From JBOGFI01 sp050743365 (GTDB lineage Bacteria > Actinomycetota > Acidimicrobiia > IMCC26256 > JACDBD01), in contig JBOGFI010000202.1 in NCBI GenBank assembly GCA_050743365.1, forward strand, positions 1-11,775: a stretch of DNA of 11,775 nt, written 5' to 3'. The translations under genes and the position numbers were made by a program. How positions within the stretch are numbered: the first letter of the stretch is position 1; each line of letters starts with the position of its first letter. Under the pieces are notes generated by a model, which did not search any database, had not been told where the DNA came from, and worked only from the letters and a program-made list of their open reading frames with translations. Of the stretch, positions 1-5,962 are shown one piece after another.

Positions 1-2
1 TC

Positions 3-86
3 GAGGCCTTCTACAACCCGACCCGTCGACACTCGAGCAACGGAATGCTCAGCCCCGTCGACTACGAACAGACGCACGCGGCATGA
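3..86 (+). CDS. IS3-family transposase (orfB), C-terminal fragment
   Basis: Twenty-seven codons are visible, reading EAFYNPTRRHSSNGMLSPVD and then YEQTHAA before TGA at 84-86. The pattern FYN-x2-R-x-HSS-x-G-x-LSP-x-x(Y/F)E is the typical end of the rve/DDE integrase domain of IS3-family orfB proteins. These cut and join the element ends through a circular intermediate. The catalytic D, D and E residues would lie upstream, outside the window. Whether the element is intact cannot be judged. The 5' end is cut by the window edge and is not a biological truncation. Confidence 0.85.
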   Translation, partial: EAFYNPTRRHSSNGMLSPVDYEQTHAA

Positions 87-100
87 TCACCACACCAACC

Positions 101-126
101 CCGTCCGGAACAACGGGGGAAGCTCA
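101..126. repeat. Putative IS3-family right terminal inverted repeat
   Basis: The 26-bp segment begins CCGTCCGGAACAACGG and ends GGAAGCTCA, directly after the transposase stop. IS3-family ends finish in CA and usually carry a G/C-rich block 10-25 bp inside, as here. The partner repeat is not in the window. Confidence 0.5.
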
Positions 127-440
127 CCCTCGATCGCTGATACCTCGGAAAACTCCAGCCCGACCAGGCGGCGCCTGAAATCCCGACCAGGCGCACCTCA
201 AGTCAAGTCCCACGAGCGCATAACAACCCGGGCTCAGCCCTCGTCGCCGAGGTACCGCATCGCCGTTAGGCGCTGGGCGTCAGGTGAGTGACCCTGCAAC
301 GTCAGGTCGGGCTCGAACCTGCGTCAGCCGGCACGGTCGAAGGGTCTGGGCCCTATTGTGGGTTTGTGGGACACACACGGGATCATGAAGGAGCCAACCG
401 GCTGAGGGTCGGTCCGGGCGGTTGACCCGGCCTGCTGCGG
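127..440. other. Gene-free stretch beside the IS end, with a 12-bp direct repeat
   Basis: No reading frame with recognisable protein similarity is seen on either strand. The only structure noted is CCCGACCAGGCG at 159-170, repeated at 182-193 (23-bp period), with a short AGGCG/CGCCT dyad at 166-176. The open minus-strand frame running through 280-440 is the out-of-frame tail of the broken STAS gene and is not considered real. Confidence 0.5.
159..193. repeat. 12-bp tandem-spaced direct repeat CCCGACCAGGCG
   Basis: Two exact copies of CCCGACCAGGCG lie at 159-170 and 182-193, 33 bp beyond the inferred IS end. Repeated short motifs near an end are typical of transposase-binding sites in some IS families, so this may be the remnant of a second element. 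No transposase for one is visible. Confidence 0.45.
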
Positions 441-837
441 TCACTCGTGGATAACAAAGATCTGGTCGAAGCCGACGGTCTCGAGCGTCCGGCGGACCAA
501 CGCTGACGGCGACCGCAGCACAATCTGGATGCCGTGTGCCTGAGCCTTCCTCCGGGCGAGCAGGAGCTCGTGCAGGCCGCTGGAATCGATGAATCGACAG
601 TTCGTGAGGTCGACCACGATCCGGGTGGGCCGCCTTTGCGATCGCGTCGGCGAAGGGTGCTCGGAGTGTCTCGGCGCTCGCCAGGTCGATCTCGCGTGCT
701 ACCCCGACGACGATTTCCGAGTCGGGTTCCCCGCTCGATGTGTTGCCCACGACCGGGGTATCGGCGGATGGCGTCGTCGCCTCAATCTGGACGTTGGGCA
801 CTTGTCTTCCGGCGCGTCCTACGGCCTCAACGGACAT
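441..837 (-). pseudogene. Anti-sigma-factor antagonist (STAS domain), frameshifted
   Basis: STAS-domain anti-anti-sigma factors of the SpoIIAA/RsbV type bind an anti-sigma kinase and release a sigma factor in a partner-switching pathway. From ATG at 837 the frame gives SEIVVGVAREIDLASAETLR and then APFADAIAKA, the first half of the domain (GEIDLAxA-like strand and helix). At about 620-635 homology moves to the next frame, which reads RIVVDLTNCRFIDSSGLHEL and continues to VGFDQIFVIHE with TGA at 441-443. The IDSSGL motif holds the serine that is phosphorylated in this family. Together the two frames give about 131 residues, a normal length for the family. The break lies in the G-run sequence CCGGGTGGGCC, a likely place for slippage or a sequencing error. 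An in-frame GTG at 864 is an alternative start. No anti-sigma kinase or sigma factor is adjacent. Confidence 0.8.
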
Positions 838-1175
838 TGGTCGAGCGAGACATCGTTGAGGCACGTCAGGCGGCCTGGCCGGGCGGTCCTCCTCTGAAGC
901 GATCCGAATGCGGCTCGGGGAGTCACGCGGCGGGGGAGTGGGTCGGGTCGATTCCAGGTGTTCAGAGTGGGTTGCGTGACGAGCCGCGTGGGGACGAACC
1001 GTTACGGGGCTTACCGGCATCCTGATGTAGGAGCGTCAGGGTCACCACACATCGTCTCTGCCAGACGCGTGTGCCCGCAGGCGGGTCGTGTGACCCCGCA
1101 CCCATCACCGATACTTCGACGGACGCCCCTTCCAGGACCCCTTCCCGTGAGCCCGAGCTCACTATCAGGTGATGT
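838..1175. other. Stretch without a recognisable gene between broken STAS and oxidoreductase remnants
   Basis: Both strands were read and no family was recognised. An AGAGGAGGA sequence on the minus strand (about 887-895) resembles a ribosome binding site, but the nearest in-frame start of the STAS gene (GTG 864) is over 20 nt away. A short inverted repeat CGGGTCT/AGACCCG (1184-1190 and 1204-1210) lies just beyond, close to where the oxidoreductase homology stops. Confidence 0.4.
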
Positions 1176-1352
1176 TCACCGCCCGGGTCTGGTGGAGGGT
1201 CCGAGACCCGACCGAGCAAACTTGGAGAACCCGAACACGAAGTCGTCGCTCTTGTCGATGAGCACGACGTCGACGTCGGCTCCGAACGCTTCGGAGAGCC
1301 TGGTCGTCAGCTCCAGGCCACCGAACCCCGCACCCAGCACCACTACACGCAT
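1176..1352 (-). pseudogene. N-terminal remnant of an FAD/NAD(P)-dependent oxidoreductase
   Basis: From ATG at 1352 the protein begins MRVVVLGAGFGGLELTTRLS, with the GxGxxG dinucleotide-binding motif of the pyridine-nucleotide-disulfide oxidoreductase fold (type II NADH dehydrogenase or sulfide:quinone reductase group). It continues to the second-strand acidic segment VDVVLIDKSDDFVFGFSK. Homology ends after residue 44 (about position 1221). The frame then runs through 14 unrelated residues to a stop at 1176-1178. Intact relatives are roughly 370-400 residues, so about 90% of the gene is missing. No ribosome binding site is evident. A GTG three codons upstream (1361) is an alternative start. 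It points away from the GYD remnant on the same strand. Confidence 0.75.
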
Positions 1353-1492
1353 GGGCCGCACGCTAACCGGCCGTCACGCGGCGGAAGTTCATCGCGATTC
1401 GCGCGGCGCCGTTGGAGCGCACATGCCCGCTCGGGAGCGCCTCGGTGGAGTGCCGATCGGCATCAGAGCTGGACGCGCATGCGCGAGCTGCG

Positions 1493-1810
1493 TCAGCCTC
1501 CCGGAGGCCGCCAGCCGCTCTTCTTCTCGCGGGCTCGGTCGATCTCTTCGGGTGTGATGAGCACACTCGTTGACACTGAGACTCGGCCCGATGCGGAGGT
1601 CTCCAGGGCGAAGGCGGCGGCGGTCTCGTTATCGGGCAGGTCACAGATACCGACGACGTCGTCGTCGCCGAAGACGAAATAGAAGGACTCGAGGGAGCCG
1701 CCCAGGGTCTCGATGGCGTTCTTGACGACCGTGCGACGGGCGGTGCCGCCTTCGGTCAGGACGCCCGCGTCGCCCTCACTCGCGCCCCTGGCCGCGCTCG
1801 GGGCCTGGAG
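1493..1810 (-). pseudogene. GYD-domain protein, lacking start and N-terminus
   Basis: The frame is open from a stop at 1811-1813 to TGA at 1493-1495 but contains no ATG or GTG before the conserved part. It reads GVLTEGGTARRTVVKNAIET, then LGGSLESFYFVFGDDDVVGI, a CDLPDNETAAAFALETSASG segment and STSVLITPEEIDRA. This is the GYD family pattern: (G)LxxEGGxARR, LGGxxExFYxxFGxxD, DLPDxxTAAA and LLTPEEID. These are small ferredoxin-like-fold proteins of about 95-110 residues with unknown function. The usual first strand, of the type MPKYLxxxSYT, is missing and was not found in the other frames just upstream. The sequence is therefore truncated at its 5' end unless an unusual start is used. Confidence 0.75.
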
Positions 1811-1857
1811 TCAGGCTGTGCGTGGACGGGCCGTCGTTCTGTGTGCGCGTTCGGCGC

Positions 1858-2670
1858 CTATTGGATGACGTCGGGGCGGAGCCGGGCGACGTGGAGGATG
1901 GAGTACCAGTGGCGGCGCAGCTGCTGGTCCGGTCGGGCGCCGAGGCGGGCTCGTATCTCAGCGTAGAGATGCTCTCGGGCTGCGGGCTCCATTACGCGGT
2001 GACCCGAGAACGTGTCCAGCAGTGCGATGTACTCGTCGGCGGTGTAGCTGAGCTCCCAGACGTAGCGGTGGACTCGGGGATGATCGAAGAGCCCACTCGC
2101 CTCGATCTCGGCCGACTCGTCGGGGACGGTTTCGGGAGGCGGCGGCGGCCAGGAGCCCTCCCAGCTCTCACCGATCGCGTCGTAAACGGCTTGGATCTCG
2201 GTGAAGAACGGGTCGAACCCGTTGGGGAAGGCGTGGAGGGCGTTCCAGAACGCCAGCGCGCCACCGGGGCGTAGCGCCGCCGCCGCCCGCTGGTAGCGGA
2301 CACCGGCATCGACCCAGTGCCAGGACGTTGCCGCAAAGACGAGATCGAAGCGGGCATCGCCTGGGTCCCAGGTTTCGAACGCGGCGTTGATCACCCGCAC
2401 CTCCGCGAGCTCGGCGAGGTTGCGCCGGGCGACATGCGCCAGGTTCTCGCCGAGTTCGAGGGCGACGATCCGAAAGCCGGGCTCGGCCAGCGGCCGCGTG
2501 GCCTTGCCGGTCCCACAACCCACCTCCAACAGTTCGGCACCCGGCCGCAGGCCAGCGAGCTCGATCAAGTCGTCGAACAGTTCTGTTGGGTAGTCGGGCC
2601 GGGCAGAGTGGTAGGCCTCTGCGGCACCGTCGAAACTCTCCCGTAGCCGCTCGGGCGGATCACCAGCCAC
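1858..2670 (-). CDS. Class I SAM-dependent methyltransferase (Methyltransf_11/25 type)
   Basis: The product has 270 residues, the normal length for this group, and is probably cytosolic. Residues 47-55, LLEVGCGTG, form the SAM-binding motif I. The acidic residue ending strand beta2 is in IVALELGENL (68-77), motif IV is in RFDLVFAATSWHWVD (107-121), and ALRPGGALAF (132-141) is the post-motif strand. The SWHWVD segment is typical of a small-molecule methyltransferase subgroup. The substrate cannot be read from sequence. The start is GTG at 2668-2670 and the stop is TAG at 1858-1860. The gene begins 9 nt after the stop of the SET-GrpB gene upstream on the same strand, so the two are probably co-transcribed and translationally coupled. 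The Shine-Dalgarno match is weak, as expected for a coupled downstream gene. Confidence 0.9.
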   Translation of the reverse strand: MAGDPPERLRESFDGAAEAYHSARPDYPTELFDDLIELAGLRPGAELLEVGCGTGKATRPLAEPGFRIVALELGENLAHVARRNLAELAEVRVINAAFETWDPGDARFDLVFAATSWHWVDAGVRYQRAAAALRPGGALAFWNALHAFPNGFDPFFTEIQAVYDAIGESWEGSWPPPPPETVPDESAEIEASGLFDHPRVHRYVWELSYTADEYIALLDTFSGHRVMEPAAREHLYAEIRARLGARPDQQLRRHWYSILHVARLRPDVIQ

Positions 2671-2679
2671 GGCACCAGT

Positions 2680-3786
2680 TCACTCGAGGATCTGCCGGAG
2701 GAAGTCATTCTTTGCCCGCCAGTAGGCGTCGTCTCCGGCTGGGGCGTTCTCTTGCTTGATCCGGTTGTAGCGCTGACGCAGGCGAGCGTCATTACGCAGG
2801 CGGTCTCGCAGCATGACGAGGAAGTCTTCGTCGGAACCTTCGACCGTTACCTGGATACCGACCGGCAAGTCCCTGCGGTCGTCGGCGAAGCTCGCGTAGG
2901 TCGATGTCCAGTTCTGAGGTTGGGCGAGCTCGAACCGCCGGGAGAGCGCCGCGACAACCTGGTCGAACCGTTCGCGGCCTACTCGGAGGTTCACGTCTAC
3001 GTCGCCCTTGGTGAAGCCGTCCGGAAGTGAGGTGGCTCCGATGTGTTCGAACTCGACGCCCGGGACGAGCTGGTCGAGATCATGTCGGAGACGCTCGAGG
3101 ACCCTGGAGACGGTGCTCGCCAGCTCCTGAACCGGACGCAGGTCGATGGTCGCACCCTCACGACGTGGTCCTTCGACCGACAGCAGGTCGGGCGTCGAGG
3201 CGGCGATCTTGCGCAGTACGGCGGGCACCCAGTGGTCGCCGTATCGCTCTCGGAGCTCGCCAAGGCGCCAGTCCTCGCCGGTGACCGTCCCGCGGCACAG
3301 CGACGAGCGGCAGTGACAATTGATCCGGACCTTGGGGTTCGCAGTCTGGGTCGCGTAGTCGATCGTCAGCTCTTCACCCGCGACAACGCCACGTTTGGCC
3401 GCGAGCGTGAACGCGTCGATGTGCCAGAGGTTGGGATCGCAGCTGTGGTTACCGAAGTGGATCGACTGACCCGGCCGGATGAGGAGATTCGTGCCGTCGT
3501 CGACCGCGATCGAGTCGACGTAGCGATGATGGGGATCGCGCTCGGCACCAGCGATGAGGACATCGAGCTCCTGGTCAGAGACCAGCCGCCCACCCAGCCG
3601 TGCCACGACCGTGCCCGCCGGGAGATCCCGGCGGGTGAACAGGCCATGGCCTTCGATCGGCGACGAGCGCACCTCGACTGCATCGTGCACCCAACAGTCC
3701 GGTGACAGCACGTCTTGTTCGTCGATCCCGTGTTGAGGACCCCGCGGCACGCCCCCAATGCTGCCCGACACGCGGTCGGGGCACAT
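2680..3786 (-). CDS. SET domain protein fused to a GrpB/UPF0157-like nucleotidyltransferase domain
   Basis: This 368-residue protein has two parts. Residues about 38-165 form a SET domain: the RSSPIEGHGLFTRRDLPAG N-terminal segment (40-58), NHSCDPN (113-119) and GEELTIDY (137-144) with the terminal Tyr, then a post-SET-like Cys cluster C157, C159 and C164 (CxCx4C). SET proteins transfer a methyl group from SAM to lysine. Residues about 214-368 resemble GrpB/UPF0157: EHIGATSLPD (247-256) matches the GS/GA-T-S nucleotidyltransferase loop, TKGDVDV (259-265) carries D262 and D264, and the C-terminal LRDRLRNDARLRQRYNRIK segment is typical of GrpB. A linker (WRLGELRERYGDHWVPAVLR) common at the end of actinobacterial SET proteins separates the two. 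ATG 3786 has only a weak upstream GGTGAG, and a GTG near 3711 could be the real start because conserved sequence begins at about residue 38. The target is unknown. The downstream methyltransferase may share the pathway. Confidence 0.85.
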   Translation of the reverse strand: MCPDRVSGSIGGVPRGPQHGIDEQDVLSPDCWVHDAVEVRSSPIEGHGLFTRRDLPAGTVVARLGGRLVSDQELDVLIAGAERDPHHRYVDSIAVDDGTNLLIRPGQSIHFGNHSCDPNLWHIDAFTLAAKRGVVAGEELTIDYATQTANPKVRINCHCRSSLCRGTVTGEDWRLGELRERYGDHWVPAVLRKIAASTPDLLSVEGPRREGATIDLRPVQELASTVSRVLERLRHDLDQLVPGVEFEHIGATSLPDGFTKGDVDVNLRVGRERFDQVVAALSRRFELAQPQNWTSTYASFADDRRDLPVGIQVTVEGSDEDFLVMLRDRLRNDARLRQRYNRIKQENAPAGDDAYWRAKNDFLRQILE

Positions 3787-3877
3787 CTCACCGACGTGGC
3801 GGAGTGGGCACGGTGAGTCAACTCCAGTTGAAGCCGGTGCTGTTCGGTGCGGCCGACCTGTGCGCGATCATCTCGCC

Positions 3878-4445
3878 GTGGACAGGGGGGTCGTGGTCCT
3901 CGACCTGGACGACACCCTCACCGATTGGTGGACGGCGATTGGCCGCGCAGCGGTGGAAGTCGCTGACAACGAAGTCGCTGAGGTACTGCGTGAGGTAGTT
4001 CGCCGGGAAGCGTGGATCCGTCGAGATGATGGCGCACGAGGACGTCCTGCCAACCCTGAGTCTCCTGTCCTCGGACACCGAGCTCGGCCTGTTGAGCAAC
4101 AGTCCATTCGCCGAGCAGGAACTCGCAGCGCTCGGCATCGCCTCGCACTTCTCCACGGTCATCTCGGTCACCGATCCCATCCGAAAACCCCACCCCGAAG
4201 CCTTCCGACGGCTGCTCGTCGCAATCGAGGCCGAGCCGGGTGATGTCCTCTACGTCGGCGACAGCCCCATCAGCGACATCGAACCAGCCCGAGATCAAGG
4301 CATGCGGTCAGTGTGGCTGGATCGATTCCATGACCCCTGGTCGCCACCATCCGACGTGCAACGACTCCAGACACTCGACGAGCTCCCCGGACTCCTCCAC
4401 AAGGAGTGGCGAAGCCGGCCCGGGGAGTTCGATGGGCAGCGATGA
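3878..4445 (+). pseudogene. HAD-superfamily hydrolase, frameshifted and missing its cap region
   Basis: HAD hydrolases use an aspartate nucleophile to cleave phosphoesters. From GTG 3878 the frame gives VDRGVVVLDLDDTLTDWW (motif I DxDxT), followed by a helix ending VVRREAWIRRDD near 4030. The other motifs are in the +1-shifted frame that includes ATG 4026: GLLSNS (motif II), RKPHPEAF (motif III Lys) and VLYVGDSPISDIEPA (motif IV), ending LDRFHDPWSP...LLHKEW and TGA at 4443-4445. Only about 65 residues separate motifs I and II. In cap-containing relatives I recall roughly 110-120, so a cap segment appears deleted at the same place as the frame change (about 4000-4030). The 4026-4445 part could still be translated but lacks the nucleophile. 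It is divergently oriented to the SET-GrpB gene, with about 90 nt between them. Confidence 0.75.
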
Positions 4446-4590
4446 GTTCCGGGACGTCAGCTGGTCTATCTAGGTGAGGCGTCACACGTTCTGGCCGATG
4501 CGAAGCGTTCAGAGAGCGTGGGCATGCCCGCCGGGGGCCGGCACACAGGGCGCGACCCGGCGGCAAGCGAGCGAGGCGGGAAGGCGAACC

Positions 4591-5322
4591 ATGAGCATCA
4601 CGTTTCCGGGAGAGTCAGCGGAGTACCGAGCGGCGCGCGATCGGCTGCTCGAGCAGGAGATCGAGCTGCGCCGGGCCATGGAGAGGGTGGCTGCCGCCAG
4701 GCGCGAGCTGCCCCCGGGAGGTGTCGTCCCCGAGGACTACGTCTTCCAGGGTGCAGGTACGGACGGCGCCCCGACCGAGCTGCGGCTGTCGGAGCTGTTT
4801 GCGCCGGGCACGGACTCGCTCGTGATCTACAGCTTCATGTTCCCCCGCGACCCCGGCGACGACCGGCCGGGGCCCGGGCACGGCCAAACCGCGCTCCTGC
4901 CGCTCGTGGAGAGCCCGTGTCCGTCGTGCACGGCCATGCTCGACCAGCTTGACGGCGCCGCGGAGCACGCCTCCCAGCGGGTCAGCCTCGTCGCGGTCGC
5001 GAAGTCCCCGCTGCCGCGGATCCTCGCCTTCGCCGAAGAGCGTGGCTGGCGACGGCTGCGGCTCTTGTCCTCGGTCGGCAGCACCTACAACCGCGACTAC
5101 CTCGGCGAGACGGCCGAGGGAGACCAGAGGCCGATGCTGAACGTGTTCAATCGCGAGGGCGAGACGATCCGCCACTTCTGGGGCTCGGAGCTCCTCTACG
5201 CAGCGACCGACCCGGGACAGGATCCCCGCCACGTCGGCACCATCGAGCCGCTCTGGAACCTGTTCGACCTCACCCCCGACGGACGCCCAACCAACTGGGA
5301 CGAGCAGCTGAGCTATGCATGA
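4591..5322 (+). CDS. DUF899 family thioredoxin-like protein
   Basis: The product has 243 residues, full length for the DUF899 family. It begins MSITFPGESAEYRAARDRLL, a helical start typical of the family. VVPEDYVF (45-52), LSELFAPG (67-74) and SLVIYSFMFPRDPGDDRPGP follow. The CPSC pair (C110, C113) sits where a thioredoxin CxxC would be, and the end is RHFWGSELLYA, then DPRHVGTIEPLWNLFDLTPD with a GRPTNWDEQLSY tail. DUF899 proteins are predicted to have a thioredoxin-like fold and their reaction is not established. A redox or detoxification role is only inference. ATG 4591 is chosen because the family N-terminus begins there and GGGAAGG lies about 8 nt upstream. An in-frame ATG at 4474 would add 39 unconserved residues. 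No close partner in an operon is seen. Confidence 0.92.
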   Translation: MSITFPGESAEYRAARDRLLEQEIELRRAMERVAAARRELPPGGVVPEDYVFQGAGTDGAPTELRLSELFAPGTDSLVIYSFMFPRDPGDDRPGPGHGQTALLPLVESPCPSCTAMLDQLDGAAEHASQRVSLVAVAKSPLPRILAFAEERGWRRLRLLSSVGSTYNRDYLGETAEGDQRPMLNVFNREGETIRHFWGSELLYAATDPGQDPRHVGTIEPLWNLFDLTPDGRPTNWDEQLSYA

Positions 5323-5451
5323 CAGCCGCGCCCGATCCAGGCCCACGATCCCGCGATGGTGAGCGCCGAGCGGCCTTTCGCGAACACGTGACGCGACTCG
5401 CCTGTCATCTGGCAGGGCGAGCGAGCGATCGCCCTCGCGTCCAGCCGTCGC

Positions 5452-5508
5452 TGACAGCCCAAACCCTGAGGTCCGATGGTTGACAGCTGTCGCGGGCACG
5501 AAGAGACT
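5452..5508 (+). promoter_or_regulatory. Candidate promoter/operator region upstream of the small secreted protein
   Basis: TTGACA at 5480-5485 matches a -35 consensus. A weak -10 (GAGACT, 5503-5508) follows at 17 nt. The -35 overlaps a perfect 10-bp palindrome GACAGCTGTC (5482-5491), and TGACAGC also occurs at 5452-5458. This could be an operator pair, but the -10 match is poor, so the call is tentative. Confidence 0.25.
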
Positions 5509-5570
5509 CCTGCCTAGGGGTTCCGCTCGAGGGCCGAATCCCGGGGTCGCTGGCTACGAGGAGGCCCTCC

Positions 5571-5828
5571 ATGTCACGCAAGGTGGAGGCGTTGGTCGCT
5601 GGCCTTCTCGCAGTGGCCGTGTTCGGCGTGACACCGGCAGCGAATGCCGAGCCGAACAAGGTCTGCCCGTCCCAGCGAGCCGGCTGGTTCCTGACGCCGC
5701 CGTCGCCGGGGGATGTGGTTGTTGATCGCGACGGCGACGGTCTGATTTGCGTCAAGGCAGTGAATGGCCGGGGAAGTTCGCGTGATGTTCCCGGATTCTC
5801 CGTCAGGGACAACCTGATCGTCCCCTAG
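5571..5828 (+). CDS. Small secreted protein with a DRDGDG (calcium-loop-like) motif
   Basis: The product has 85 residues. The first 26 form a signal peptide: MSRK, a hydrophobic stretch ALVAGLLAVAVFGV, and an ANA-E cleavage site. The mature protein of about 59 residues has two cysteines (C32, C60) that could form a disulfide, a GWFLTP segment, and DRDGDGLICVK (52-62), which resembles an EF-hand or Excalibur-type Asp-rich calcium loop. Similar short exported proteins with NK-x-CP...GWxLTP...DxNxDGxxCxK occur in actinobacteria; their function is not known to me. The start is well supported by GAGGAGG six nt before the ATG. It is separated by more than 130 nt from genes on either side and is probably monocistronic. 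Confidence 0.82.
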   Translation: MSRKVEALVAGLLAVAVFGVTPAANAEPNKVCPSQRAGWFLTPPSPGDVVVDRDGDGLICVKAVNGRGSSRDVPGFSVRDNLIVP

Positions 5829-5882
5829 ACCGCGGTAGGCGCCGAACGGTTCGCACCCGGGCAGGTTGCCCGCTCGGGTCGC

Positions 5883-5924
5883 CGTGACGTACATCGATTT
5901 GCATAGTTCAATCGGATCGTCACG
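5883..5924. promoter_or_regulatory. Imperfect dyad symmetry (candidate operator) upstream of the channel operon
   Basis: CGTGACG (5883-5889) and CGTCACG (5918-5924) are exact inverted repeats. Inside them ATCGATT (5893-5899) is mirrored by AATCGGAT (5910-5917) with one extra base, around an A/T-rich centre. The dyad lies just upstream of the proposed promoter for the 5963 gene. It could be an operator or a hairpin at the end of the preceding gene. There is no T-run to support a terminator. Confidence 0.35.
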
Positions 5925-5949
5925 TCTCGGATCTTCGCGCCGCGCTGGC

Positions 5950-5962
5950 TATCGTCGCCCCG
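5950..5962 (+). promoter_or_regulatory. Candidate leaderless-promoter -10 element
   Basis: TATCGT (5950-5955) fits the actinobacterial TANNNT -10 element and ends exactly 7 nt before the ATG at 5963. Transcription would then start at or next to the start codon. No Shine-Dalgarno sequence precedes this ATG, which supports a leaderless message. No convincing -35 box is present. Confidence 0.4.

Larger units (their letters stand above)
1..126 (+). mobile_element. Right end of an IS3-family insertion sequence (left part outside window)
   Basis: The window starts inside the element. It contains the C-terminal codons of the transposase, stop at 84-86, about 15 nt of spacer, and then a terminal sequence at 101-126 ending in CA. 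Read inward on the other strand, that terminus starts TGAGCTTCCCCCGTTG, which fits the 5'-TG...CA-3' ends of IS3-family elements. The left end, the orfA gene and the target duplication lie outside the window, so the boundary at 126 is inferred from the terminal dinucleotide and not from a matched pair of inverted repeats. Confidence 0.65.

Noticed and set aside
958..1557. Plus-strand open frame of 199 codons across the scarred region
   Set aside because: It crosses the oxidoreductase and GYD remnants in antisense and has no family similarity or ribosome binding site.
3043..3705. Plus-strand open frame of 220 codons
   Set aside because: It is antisense to the SET-GrpB gene, whose SET and GrpB motifs are clear on the minus strand.
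4528..4563. CCGCCGGG/CCCGGCGG inverted repeat ahead of the DUF899 start as a riboswitch or attenuator
   Set aside because: An 8-bp G/C stem with a 20-nt loop is expected by chance at this base composition; no conserved riboswitch core is seen.
5415..5434. GGGCGA/TCGCCC hairpin about 90 nt after the DUF899 gene as a terminator
   Set aside because: The stem is only 6 bp with an 8-nt loop, no T-run follows, and the distance from the stop is large.
4615..5499. Minus-strand open frame of 294 codons
   Set aside because: Shadow of the DUF899 gene on the opposite strand, with no domain.
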